DNA of 64,000 nt, from positions 17,174,001-17,238,000 of the forward strand of contig NC_060060.1 in NCBI RefSeq assembly GCF_020283565.1, read 5' to 3'. Below, piece by piece: positions 22,957 through 34,300 of this stretch. Source of the DNA: Trifolium pratense. Lineage: Eukaryota; Streptophyta; Magnoliopsida; Fabales; Fabaceae. The notes below the pieces were generated by a model. That model was not told the origin of the DNA, did not search any database, and saw nothing but the letters and a program-made list of their open reading frames with translations. The first letter of the stretch is position 1. Each line of letters starts with the position of its first letter. The position numbers and the translations under genes were made by a program.

Positions 22957-23211
22957 ACTACGCCGGGGGCGCAGTACAATCACGCGCGGCGTGATCCTTC
23001 AACACAGAGGAAGGGGTTTTTCAGAATCTATCACGCGCGGCGTGGGGATGCATCACGCGCTGCGTGAAAACTGGAGAAATATGGAGTCTCTGACTAAGTG
23101 ATTACGCGCTGCGTGATGGTGATCACGCGCGGCGTGGCCTGTTTGAAAGAAGTTCTTGACCGTTACAGTTCGTACTACGCGCGGCGTAGCAGGGGTCACG
23201 CGCGGCGTGGC
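22957..23211 (+). promoter_or_regulatory. Internal GC-hairpin array between ORF1 and ORF2
   Basis: The array opens with CTACGCCGGGGGCGCAGTA, resembling the LTR motif CTACGCTGGGGGCGTAG. About seven CACGCGCGGCGTG or CACGCGCTGCGTG motifs follow, the same vocabulary as the LTR array. It lies 280 bp upstream of the second ORF. No clear TATA box follows, so promoter function is only a hypothesis. Confidence 0.5.
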
Positions 23212-23492
23212 TGCACAGGAAAGCGTGTAAAATTTGAATTTCTTCATCTTTTCAACTACTCCATCCGTCCCATCATCAATTCACACGGTCTCCCACACGA
23301 AAAACTCCATTGTTAACCCATTTTCACTCTTCAAACCTCTCCAATTTCACTTCTAATCACCTTCAATCATCCATTTCCTTCACATTCACATACCACCCAT
23401 ATCACCCACTCCTAATTCCACTCCAAATCCCTCATTTCATCACATTTCACCACTTTCCCAAATTAACCCATTTAAATCTATCTACTATCAAG

Positions 23493-25013
23493 ATGTTGAC
23501 ACGGCTGACCGGAAAGGGAAAGAAGAAGAGTGATGCTAATCCAACACAAGAGCCACCAAAGAAACCAAGAACAAAGATGAGTGCAAGCAAGGGCCAATCT
23601 TCTCGGTCCGCTCAAGCATCTCCTCCTCGCCGGAGCAATGTTACTCGGCCACAGGTTCACCCCCACTTCATCAGTGCAGTTCATGAAAAAAGGTACACAA
23701 AAATCCAAACCTTTACTATTAATCAAGAAAAAGGTTTTGGAGAGGACTTGTTGAAGGGTGTTGCTGAGTTAGGAAATGAGGTCAAGTCTAGAAAATGGGG
23801 GAAGTTTAATAAGTTGATGATTAAAGATGAAGCTAATCCGGGAAATCAGATGTGGGTAAGGGAGTTCCTCGCGAACGCTTATTTGCCTGACCAGTCGTCG
23901 GTTCCGGAGTTCTATTCGACAGTTAGGGGAATAAGAGTGTACTATTCCGCAGCTCACATTAATACTTTATTGGGTTGTCGTGTGAGAGGTGCTTGTGAGT
24001 TGGTATCCGAGAAGGAACGAATTTCTAATGATGGCCTTGCGGTGAGAGAAGAGTTAAAGGCGATTGTTTGTAGGCCTGGAGCCAGATGGCTGTCACACTC
24101 CGCCTCATCCCTTCCTACTAGGTTGAGTTTGACGAGTTTTAACCCTATTCACCGTGCTTGGGGGGAATTTTGGCTTAAGAATGTTAGAGTGGTTGGTAAT
24201 AACTCTGAAATCCAGATTGATAATGTTGCTGCTGTTCGATTATTAGCTGATGGTCATTATATCGATCTTGGTCTTTGGTTACAAAGGGATTTACATGAAA
24301 TGGCAAATAATAATAATCCGACTTTTACTTTGGGGCATTGCAACTTAATTGCTGCTTTGTGTAGAGCAAGCAATGTCCCTATGTGTGTGCAAGAAGGTGA
24401 CTTACATCCCGTCCGTCCACTATCTTTATCATACTTTGAGAAGAGGTTTGAGAGAGGTCCGATTGTGCCCCGAGGTGAGGGGAATGCTGCAAGAGAGGAA
24501 GCTTTGAGGGAGGAGGAAGAAATTAATCGGTTTGAAGAAGGTAATCATCCGGATCAACAGGGGGATCCGGCATATGAGTCTCAAGAAATACCGGCACATG
24601 CTCCTCCTCCTTACTCTCATGATGTTAACCAGCTGGCTTCGATGTTGCATCAAATGGAAATTTCTCAGTATTCGGGGCTGCCGAATCTCTACTTTGATAC
24701 CGCCTCTTCCATGTACACCGAGGCGATGACTTATCGGTCTACTTTCCCTCCTCCTACTTTCGGGACTTTGTATCCCGTTGATACTGATTGGGAGGCGCAT
24801 CAGGCGAGGGAGCTGACATCTTTTCAGGCCAGACAAGCGTACAATTCGGGTCTGAGAACTTCTGAGTTGGCCGAGATCGAGAGGCGACGCCGGGTTGAGC
24901 AGGATGAGGCCGCTGCTATGGAGAGGGAAATGCTGGATGTGGATGGGCTGAATCTGAACTTGAATAGCCCGTTCACAAACCACTTCACTGGCCAGCCGGA
25001 TGACGCGGTTTGA
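23493..25013 (+). CDS. Putative plant transposon protein (element 2 ORF2)
   Basis: 506-aa ORF. I use the ATG at 23493 (MLTRLTGKGKKKSDANPTQE) because the in-frame stretch from 23310 is Ser/His/Phe-rich and looks non-coding. The start is Lys/Ser/Pro-rich and probably basic. Residues about 55-300 match the uncharacterised 'putative plant transposon protein' domain seen in legume retroelements, with W-V-R-E-F-L-A-N-A-Y, V-R-G-I-R-V-Y-Y-S and PVRPLSL-like landmarks. The C-terminal third is acidic and ends in an R/E-rich helix (ELAEIERRRRVEQDEAAAME). I see no catalytic motif, and it is neither RT nor integrase. The frame is intact in a young element, so it may still be expressed. Role unknown: an accessory structural protein or an analogue of the extra Athila ORF are possibilities. 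Confidence 0.75.
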   Translation: MLTRLTGKGKKKSDANPTQEPPKKPRTKMSASKGQSSRSAQASPPRRSNVTRPQVHPHFISAVHEKRYTKIQTFTINQEKGFGEDLLKGVAELGNEVKSRKWGKFNKLMIKDEANPGNQMWVREFLANAYLPDQSSVPEFYSTVRGIRVYYSAAHINTLLGCRVRGACELVSEKERISNDGLAVREELKAIVCRPGARWLSHSASSLPTRLSLTSFNPIHRAWGEFWLKNVRVVGNNSEIQIDNVAAVRLLADGHYIDLGLWLQRDLHEMANNNNPTFTLGHCNLIAALCRASNVPMCVQEGDLHPVRPLSLSYFEKRFERGPIVPRGEGNAAREEALREEEEINRFEEGNHPDQQGDPAYESQEIPAHAPPPYSHDVNQLASMLHQMEISQYSGLPNLYFDTASSMYTEAMTYRSTFPPPTFGTLYPVDTDWEAHQARELTSFQARQAYNSGLRTSELAEIERRRRVEQDEAAAMEREMLDVDGLNLNLNSPFTNHFTGQPDDAV

Positions 25014-26437
25014 CGTTGTTGGTGATGATGTTCTACTGCTGCTGCTGCTACTATTCTACTACTCTATCTCTATCTTTACTTAATTGTCTTTTACTTTCGT
25101 TGGTTTGTAATAATATTTGATGTTGCTTGGATATTGGCTGGATATTTTATTTGTGTACTCTAAATTTGAATCTTCTCTTGTTTTATGGTGGAATGGTTTT
25201 TACTTTTAGAGTTTGTTTCAATACTTTGGCATGTTCCTTCTAGTTACTTGAGTATCAATTACTTGATTTTCTCCGTGTGTGATATGTGAAACTTGCAGTG
25301 CAATAGCTTGTTGCACTCATGTGATCAAGAGGCAAAGGACGGGAACGCACACTTTTTGACCGGTTCTTTGATTCGACCCAACCGAGAGGTATTGAGCCAA
25401 ACACTCCTTTTTCTTCTATGTGTGATATCCACTCATGTATTGTCTCTCGATTTTGCTTGTCGTCTTTTTATTTGATTGGTAATTTTGTCGCACACACGAG
25501 GCATGTTGTTTTGGTACCTTTGAGCCTTTCTATCCACCCTTACATATATATCATTTGCTTAACCAATTTGAGTTGAAAGAAAATATGTTATTTTTGCAAA
25601 CCCTTAAGAAATTTTTGAAAAAAAAGGAATGACTTTCTTGGAGGTTAGGCACCTAATTAGTGGTTGATGCACAATGCTCACCACTAAGTTTGGGGTTGCT
25701 CTTTGGAATTAGCAAACAATGAAGTTTGGGGTGAGGGTACTAGAGAACTTACAAAAAGTTTTTGGTTGAAAAAAATTGAAATTTTTTCAAAGATTCAAGG
25801 CTTTAGAGAAAGATATGTTGAAAAGAAATGCAAAAATGAAAAAAAGAGATGAATGTGAAAAAATAGAAAAGAAGTACTAAAAGAAGTGATAGCCTTGAAT
25901 TCTAAAGAATTGCAAAACTTTGTTTGATGATTTGAAAAAAGTTCTCTAGTCCACTATAGTTCAAAAGAAAAGGGTTTTTGGTTTATGAATTTTTGACCAT
26001 AGGGGGATCTAACTCCAAGTTTTTCTACTACTTATCCAAAATGTCACCATCCACCCTAGCCAAGCCACGTTATAACCCTAAAAGACCTCTAATGTGTGTG
26101 CACAAAGTGAACCGAATGAATTCTTAGACTACTTGCAAAATTATTGTTGACTTGCATTGATGTGTTGATTTGAGTGAATTGCCAAAAACTGAAGAGTGCA
26201 CGTGAGTAGTGTGATGAAATCATAAGAGCCTTGGTCGGAAAGTGTGAACTACTTGAAAATGTCTTGCGAGAACGGTTGTGCAATTGAGCATTGTTTGCAG
26301 GTGGATCATTGATCATCAGGTGAGTCTCACGTATGTATGATTCGAGTGAATTTAAGGAAAATGCCAAGGTCTTGACACAAAAGCTTGAGGTAAAAGTTGT
26401 TTCCTTGAGGACAAGGAAAGGTTTAAGTTTGGGGTTG
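25014..26437 (+). other. 3' non-coding region and polypurine tract, element 2
   Basis: 1.4 kb without a supported ORF, similar to the matching part of element 1 despite being non-coding. It starts with a TGCTGCTGCT repeat (25036-25051). The last bases, GGTTTAAGTTTGGGGTTG before 26438, are the likely polypurine tract priming plus-strand synthesis. Confidence 0.6.
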
Positions 26438-27668
26438 TGATGACGAATCGTCACACTCTCTAATCCATGCCTATTTTAGCAACATTAGATGCATTTTAGT
26501 AGGTTTTTAGCAATAAATATAAGAGAAATCTAACCATAAGCTTGATTACTTGATTTGCAAGAAAACAGGAAAAATTGCAGGAAATGGAGGATTTTCACTA
26601 CGCTGGGGGCGTAGCCCATCACGCGCCGCGTGATGGAGCTCACAGGGAGCCAAGATTTTTACTCTGATCACGCGCGGCGTGATGCTCTACCACGCGCGGC
26701 GTGAAGCTTTGTTGAAGATGAAGATTGCTCTCTGACTTGATCACGCGCCGCGTGATTCTGTTACCACGCGCGGCGTAGTTGATGGATTTGCAACCACGCG
26801 CGGCGTGATAGATCTGGCGCGCGGCGTGGTTGCCTTCTGTATATATAGTTTCTGCATAATTCTGTTTGAAAGGTTGGAAAATTCTGCAAATTTGATCTAC
26901 ATTCTCGGTTTTGAACTTCAAGATTGGGATTCAAGACTCCGAAGGAAGCTCCAAGCACATCGATAGCATGGATTCACAAGCCATGACATTGAAGCTCGGA
27001 CGCGGACAAAGGGAGATGAGGAGCTAAGTTCTTCGGAGGTAGGATCTAGGATAGCCTAGGATGTAAATAGACTTCATGTAATCTGCTATATGTGTAAGAA
27101 ACTACTCTGTTATAGTGTTGATTTAATGCAATTCGATGTTTAATGCTTTATAATCCTTCATTAGTGTTGTAATGATTTCGAGTTAAGTCACGTGCGAGAG
27201 TATTGATTTAATTTCTGAACTGAATTGCATTAAGCGCTCGAGTGTCTCCGGTCGAGAGATTGAGGCATAGAGTGTAGCGAACGATTGACGCGCGTTAATA
27301 TCATTCGTTGTAGGTAGCTTCCGCCCGAGAGATCGGGGGAGTATCGACAACGAATAGAGTGGATTTTGACAAGAGATTGCGATTCACTAATTTGTCGATC
27401 TAGTTGTTAACGCTTGAGTAGATTCCTATGATATAGTAGATTGCATGTTGTTTAGCTATAGACTAGGCGATTCCGATGATTCTACCTCGTTTTTCCATTT
27501 TATCAAAGCACGTTTTCTAGCAATTCATAACTCAACATACCCCCAATTTATGTGTATTTCTTGCATAATGTCTATGAGCACTATTCGACTAGTTTGATCA
27601 CACAATCCCTGTGGATCGATATTTTTATTACTACGTGGTAATTCGTTCACTTGCGAAATAATCCATCA
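26438..27668 (+). repeat. 3' LTR of element 2
   Basis: 1231 bp. No difference from the 5' LTR found by reading, including the hairpin array (about 26598-26831) and TATA (26840-26847). Confidence 0.93.
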
Positions 27669-27673
27669 CATAC

Positions 27674-28526
27674 CAACAGAACCAGCTCCATCTAAAAGGT
27701 TTTCTATTTTTATTTCTTTTATTTTAATGATTAAAAAAATATGAACATCTTCAATAAAGATAATCTCTTTTTATTTGGATAATTATTTCTAATTAGCATA
27801 AAAGTTATTTTGCACATGCGTCCAATAATATACCGACACGTCATGTATGGTAATTAAAATCACATGATGTGTCACATTCATTAAATGTCATTGGATGTAT
27901 GTGTAAAAAAAAATTACACCGACGGTGCACAATAATTAAACTGATAGTAAATATTATTGTCGTCTATATATCTTCATTATATTTTGGACTTACATTTCTC
28001 AGAGTTAAAATTTTCATTGGCTTATGATTTGTCCAACTATGATCCTAATCACAAACTTCTTTTAAAGACGATGGAAAGCAAGCTTCTACTTACTCCAAAT
28101 TTTTACAAAAGAAATTAGCTTTATTATTCTCCTTCCCCGAACAATTCTGTGCAATTTCTACAAATGAATGCAACATAAATGAGGAATTGTGCAAATAAGT
28201 GATTCAATTGTTTAACAAGTTTCATCAAAGAATAAATCTATTGAGACGTTTCAAAAAATAAATAAATTTCTTGAGAGAACCCGACTTCAATTTTTAGGTG
28301 TAACAATTTGACCGTATCTTTTAACAAAACATCAAATTATTAGGACTCCTTCCTTTTAAAAATAGAAATGCTATCACAAAACAAAAAATAAAAAGGAATG
28401 ATTCATCATTGTTTATAGACATGTCTTGCTTGATGAGCTTGATCCATATTCACACTTTTAGCAAAGTCATTTGGCGCAATGGTTAAGGCCTATAGTTTTA
28501 GTTAAATGATGTGGATTTGGATTTGA
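27674..28526. other. Spacer, no gene seen
   Basis: AT-rich. A TTTGGCGCAATGGTTAAGGCC stretch near 28471 resembles a tRNA A box but no B box follows. No ORF of interest. Confidence 0.3.
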
Positions 28527-28865
28527 ATGCGATGGAGAGAGATTGATGTATAGAAATCAATGGAGAGGGCGATGAAGAGAGATGGAGAAAAAACGATAGA
28601 GATTGATGGAGAGAGCTATGAATATTGATGGAGAAAGAGCGATGGAGAGAAAGCGATGAAGACAAACTGATGGAGAGAAAGCGATGAAAGAGAGATTGAT
28701 GGAGAGAAAGCGATGAAGAGAAATCGATGGAGAGAGATCGATGGAGAGAGAGAGTGATGGAGATAAATTGATAGAGAGAGAGAGCGAATGATGGAGAGCG
28801 TGATAGAGAGAAAGCTGTTGAGAGAGAGTAATGGGGGAGAGCGATGGAGAGAGATTGATGTAGAG
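28527..28865 (+). repeat. GA-rich minisatellite (GATGGAGAGA units)
   Basis: About 340 bp of degenerate tandem units of 12-20 bp built from GATGGAGAGAGATT and GATGGAGAGAAAGC variants. Strongly purine-biased on the plus strand. Confidence 0.85.
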
Positions 28866-28913
28866 TTTAATACAATTTTTCGTACAAATGGTTCAATTAT
28901 TTTATGATGGGGG

Positions 28914-29345
28914 TGTTAGGCCATGAGAGGGAACCTCACTACATTAGGTTAAGAACAACCATACAAGTGATTTTTGACACTACGTCTTTCCTCAAAACTT
29001 TAAGCATTGAGTTTATGAGTCCTCCCACTTATATATGTTGTTCAACATCACCTCTCAACCATTATGATAGCTCACACTTGATATATAAGTGTGAGTCTCT
29101 CATTATCTATGATCCTTCACTTATTGCTTCCCTATCAAGTCGAACATGACTATGACACCACCGTCAGGCCGTGGAGGGAAGCCTCATTTAGTTGGATCAA
29201 CAACATATTGAACCGAGAGCAACTACACAAGTGACTTTTGATACCACATCTTCATTCAAAATCCTAAAATATTATTTATGTGTTTTCTCACTTATATATT
29301 GCTCAACTTTACGAACCAATGTGAGACTTAACGGGAGGGAAATAC
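28914..29345 (-). repeat. Two decayed TRIM-type LTR copies
   Basis: 28914-29090 and 29155-29345 both resemble the reverse complement of the LTR at 37013-37226: TGTTAGGCCATGAGAGG, CTCACTTATATA...GTTCAAC and CAATGTGAGACTTAAC blocks in the same order. Possibly the two LTRs of one old element with the interior reduced. Confidence 0.5.
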
Positions 29346-31035
29346 TAATTTGAAGTAGGATGATTAATATTATACTTAGACAATTTACCCAACACTCATT
29401 CAATACTTTATTTTCTCTCTATTTCTCTCCATATGTCATATCACAGAAATATATCACACCACTCTATTTCTTTCTCTCTCAAGGTGTCTAATGGGTGTCA
29501 ATGAAACATTTTTCCTTGAAGCAATACCATGTTTGTTTCAAATGTGTATGTATAGCTTATGACTTAAGTATCTTACCTCCCCAAGTTGATAACTTAACCT
29601 TAATGTTGTATAATATTATGAGTCTATCCAAGCAAATATATTTACTACAACATCTAGAAGGAACTTTCATGCATGGTTGTTCCTTGACTTCCATGACAAA
29701 GCTAACAAATTTGTAGTTTGATTGAAAGCCTAAAAAAACTTTGTAGGGCACAATCATGTACACCTTTTCTTAAAGAGAATAAATATGTGAATGATGGAAA
29801 GTTAAGCAAGAAAAAATGTAAGATTGAGACAGGGAACAAAGCCAAAATTTATGTTAATGGTTTCTTGTCAAAATCTAGCATATTATCTTTTAATCTGTAG
29901 TCTAACTAGATATGTGGGGAACCTTATCATCCATTGCTCCCTAGAAAACATGTATTCAAAATATTCCATCTTTTACTTTGTTTATTTTTTTCTTCTTCTT
30001 GTGGAGTATCAAGAAAGAATTGGGATATATCCTATACAACTAAATGGGGTTGTAGCTAAGACTCAAATGGAAAAAAGATCCCTTTAATACTTTTCAAGTC
30101 TTTAATTTGTGGGGTTCAACATAAAGAAAATTCTAATTGATGGGTTATGGTATTATTTCAAAGGCATATATCAATTTTTCAATAATTAAGAAAAAAGCCA
30201 CACCGAAATTATATCAATACACTTCACAAGAATATTATTGAAATAAACCATTAGATAAATATATATCATTGATTTTTATAAAAGAAAAGGATATATATAT
30301 GATTTAGATTTTATCCTAAGTGTCTGAAAAGGTTGTCCAATTAATATTCTCATTCTTCATATATGCTATTTAAAAGAAATTATCTATTTTCTCCGTTGAT
30401 GAAACACTAGTTGAGCAATATGTGAATGATTGATAGAAATATATGCTCATAACAATATATACTACCTGCATGTAAAACCTATTCTTTTCATAGTCACCAT
30501 TCACTAGACAAAATGCATCTCCACTAATTAATTAGTTGATTTATATATAAGTAGTAGCAAATTACTAGTAATTTCTATAATGAGTGGTAGTCTTTGTTTG
30601 CTACAAGCAATAATTCATGCACTTGGAATCAACCCTTTTCTGAAAGGCAAAGTAAAATTAAAATATATTGATTTGTGCCATGAAAAAAGATAGGTACTCT
30701 ATCAAGGCCCCAAGCCTACGCAACAAACTTGTCAGCCAACAAACTTTTTTTTTCCTAAATAAATAAATGATAGCATTCATTAGTAGAGTACATCGATATA
30801 ATACAAATTTAATATCGTTAAAAATAAAAAAAATAAATTTACGAACAAACTCACAACATTTATGTTAACAGTATAAAATGACAAATTGGATAAATTTACA
30901 CATTTGATTATATTGAAGTGTCTGAAATATCCATACCCCTAAATTTGTAGTGTTGATGACACTAAAATCATTGATTGAATATGCACAAGAATATCAAAGT
31001 TAATCATAAGGAAAGCATGCTTAAACAAAAATGAA
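29346..31035. other. Gene-poor spacer
   Basis: Short ORFs (29495-29716, 29824-30087) have no recognisable family and low-complexity composition. No splice-supported gene found. Confidence 0.35.
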
Positions 31036-31395
31036 GGGTGAAATGGGTTCAAGAAGGAGACTCAAACTCTCATTTCTTTCATGCTAGTATTAAAGGTAGA
31101 AAGAAGAAACCATTTGGCAGCTTTGAAGAAGGGTAAGGATTGGATACAAGGGGGTGGATAGAATTAAAAAAATAAGGGAAAGATAATTTTTCTAATTTCT
31201 TTTCATAAGAGTGGAACAATAGGCCTTACATGATATTAATTTCAATTCTTTATATGAAGAGCACAATGCTACTTTGACGGAATCATTTATGGAAGAAGAA
31301 GTTAAGGAGATCATTTGGTTGCGACGGTAATAAGTGTCTAGGACCAGATAAATTCAATTTTAATTTCTTAAAGACGTACTGGTCAACACTGAAAT
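31036..31395 (+). pseudogene. L1-type LINE fragment (reverse transcriptase N-terminal part)
   Basis: With frame changes and a stop, it translates as pieces typical of plant L1 LINEs: a SNSHFFHASIKGRKKK-like segment, a WNNRP segment, and a CDGNKCLGPDKFNFNFLK segment matching the conserved GxKxPGPDGFN lead-in to RT. Only ~120 residues remain. The RT active site (YADD) is not present. Confidence 0.75.
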
Positions 31396-34300
31396 CGGGG
31401 AACAACTTTGATCTAATGATCATTACACTATTTATTTCTTAAGTTATATTCACGTTTTTAATATAGTCCCTTAAATTAAAAAAAAAAACACTTTGGTCCC
31501 TTAAATTATTTTGTTTTATTTTAATTCTTTAAATTTATAAATATTAAACAATTTAACCTTTTAAGTTACAAATATTTGACACTTTACTCTCTCAAATTAA
31601 AAAAATTAGACACTACAGAAATAATCAAATATAACGTTCGTAATTTAAGAGATCAAAATATTTATTTATTATTATAATAGAACAAAATAACTTACTAAAC
31701 TAAACTGTCTAAAACTTCTAACTTATGAGACTAAAATCAAACCTAAAATAAAAATAATTTAGCATAACAATACTACCCATGCATATAAAGTTAAGATATG
31801 GATGGGCCAAAAATCCTGTTTTACTAATTGCCTAAAGGATGGGCCGGACCCATGAAATATTTTCTATTTTCATTTCAAAATATTTTTTATTTTTGTTTTA
31901 AAAAATGTGTTTATTTTATCTTACTAATAAGAAGTTATAAGTCTCTTAAAATAGAACACTGAGTTAAAGAGAAGATGAAATACTAGCTAGAGATTTATGA
32001 ATGTTAAAAAAATTCTTTTAACATTTTCATTATTTTCAAAAAGTACAAATATTTTTAGTCAAAAAATATTTGTTCATTTCGTGAGTTTGTTATTTTCTTT
32101 TTAATAAATAATATTATCACAAATTTTGGAAAAAAAATAATAGAAATAAAACAAATCATTAGTGTGTCAAAAAAAAAAAAAAATCATTAGTTTCTTAGAC
32201 AAATATACGCTTGAGTGCTTATTCATAATTCAAAAAAGTTGTTTATCATTCTTCAATAATATATGTTATGCTTATGCAAAAATCAAACCAAAGTTCGGTC
32301 CTACAAACTAGACATGCATGTAGAGCCAATTGAACCAACTTATTCAATTATTGATAAATGAGTGAGTCAAATTATGTACAAATGAAAATCCTAAGTCTTA
32401 AAGATTCTTATAATGAGAATCACAAGTGTTAAAATTGTGTCGAGTAAAGATCAAGACATAAACCGTGTAGGGTCATACTACAACAAATCATTATATTCCC
32501 TTTGATTTCCATAATTTCACCCTTTAAGGCTTTAAAAGAACAAAAAGAAATTTTCATGATGCTCATTAGGTGGTAGACAGGGAAATTTTGTAAACCAAAG
32601 AAAATAAAAACTGCTTTTAAGAAAAGGATGTTGTGTCTTAAAAGCACTTTACCAAAATTTACATCTATCCAAAGTATTTCACTTAATTTGCAGCATATCT
32701 ATGCTTTGGTTTTCAGGGAAATCACGTGTGTTACATATTCTTCTGCCTTCAAAAAAGCCTAAGTTTGTTTGGTTTAGCTGGTTTTGGAAAGACATTAAGA
32801 AGAAAGAAAAATGTCTTGTTCAAAAAAAAAAAAAAAAAGAAAGAAAAATGTTAGATAATAAGTTTTTGGAAATGTCCATAAATCCTGACTCAATTGATAA
32901 AAATGTCAAAATTGTTAGATCAGATAACATAACTGAAGTCGAACTCTGATCCCACCACTTTGTGTGTATGAATTTTCAATAACTTACCATTTCGTCTATT
33001 TAAGTTTTTAGAAATAGTTAAGAAAATGAAACTATTTAATTATTTAACTTTTAAATTTGGAAAGCAATATGATTTGAGGTTGAACTTGATCAACAATCGG
33101 AGTTGACGAAGTGCGGGTGTGACATTTATTTTTCGACGGAGTGGTATATCTACAACCACTATGACAATAAAATTATGTGATTTGACTGGGTGATAAATTT
33201 TTAATTAGAAGTGAATGTATCTTTCTCATAAAAATCTATTGAATTAGTTGAGTGAAATTTTGCTTGGTTTCCAAATCAACGTGTGATTTCAATTACATAG
33301 TGATGAAAATTTATATATTAATGTAAAATATCAATATCTAAAACAATGTAAACAACTTAAAAAACACTAAATTGTCTTTGATAACAACAATATGTTTCAA
33401 GTTTTAGAATCTAAAACATGTTTTGAATTATATAATTTCAGCATGTAAAATCCTAAAATTTTATCTGTATATTGGAATGTTCGGATTTAAAATTTAAAAT
33501 GTAAAATACACATGTTCGAGTTCTAAAATTTAAAGAGAAAAAGAAAAGCCTATAAAACAACATAATTAATTAATTAATTAATTAATTGAGGTGCGTATGT
33601 TAAAGCTTTGTCTTACCAAAAACCTTGCGAGCCCTAAAATATGTTAGCCCATGTCCTCCTATTTGGGCTTGCATACTGGGTCATAGTTTTGACTTCAAAT
33701 TTGTTATTAAAAACGAGGCTATATGTTGACCCAACAAAAGAAGAAGATGCATAAATAATACGCAGTTATGCACCGATTTCGGTTCTTATTATCATATTAT
33801 AGGTATAAAATTTTCACCGATATTTAGGGAATTAGGGTTGACTAGCTAATATCTACACGCATAAAAAAAAAATAAAGAAGCTAATATCTTAGGGGAAAAT
33901 TTATTTGTCATACAAGACGAGTTTTTCCTTACAATCAAATTTTCTCAATAGAAAAAAAATAAAAAATCGAACCCTAACCACTCAAAATCTTTTACCACCT
34001 GAATTAATTTATTATTAGTATAATATTCTTAAATTTATCACCGTGATACTTGCACAGAAAACATAAGAAAAAAAAGTTTTACATAACTATTTCTTTAATA
34101 ATCTTTAATAAAAAAAATCCAATTTATGTCTTTATTTCATGCATCTTGATGTCTTACATTTTAAACACCAACTTATATTAAAAAAAAGTGTAAATACAAA
34201 CATTTGTTAGCTCAAATGGTAGAAGTGCTAAAATTATTTATGGTTGATTGTAATTTTAGTCTCCTATTTTATCAAATTTACGAAAATAATCTCTCTATAT

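Larger units (their letters stand above)
19037..27668 (+). mobile_element. Athila-like Ty3/gypsy LTR element 2 (8632 bp)
   Basis: Complete element with TSD CATAC (19032-19036, 27669-27673), two 1231-bp LTRs in which I found no difference, a tRNA-Asp-type primer-binding site, a gag-protease ORF, a second ORF of the plant-transposon-protein type and a 1.4-kb non-coding 3' part. It has no reverse transcriptase, RNase H or integrase, so it would have to be mobilised in trans. The matching LTRs imply insertion was evolutionarily very recent. It is related to element 1 in LTR ends, primer site, 3' region and hairpin arrays, but the LTRs are clearly diverged between the two. Confidence 0.93.

Noticed and set aside
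23310..23492. N-terminal extension of ORF2
   Set aside because: Composition (His/Phe/Ser/Pro-rich) changes abruptly at the ATG at 23493; it reads like a translated leader.
29495..30087. Small plus-strand ORFs
   Set aside because: Short, overlapping in several frames, AT-driven composition, no family.
34204..34240. A-box-like sequence suggesting a SINE
   Set aside because: No B box at the right distance and no TSD.
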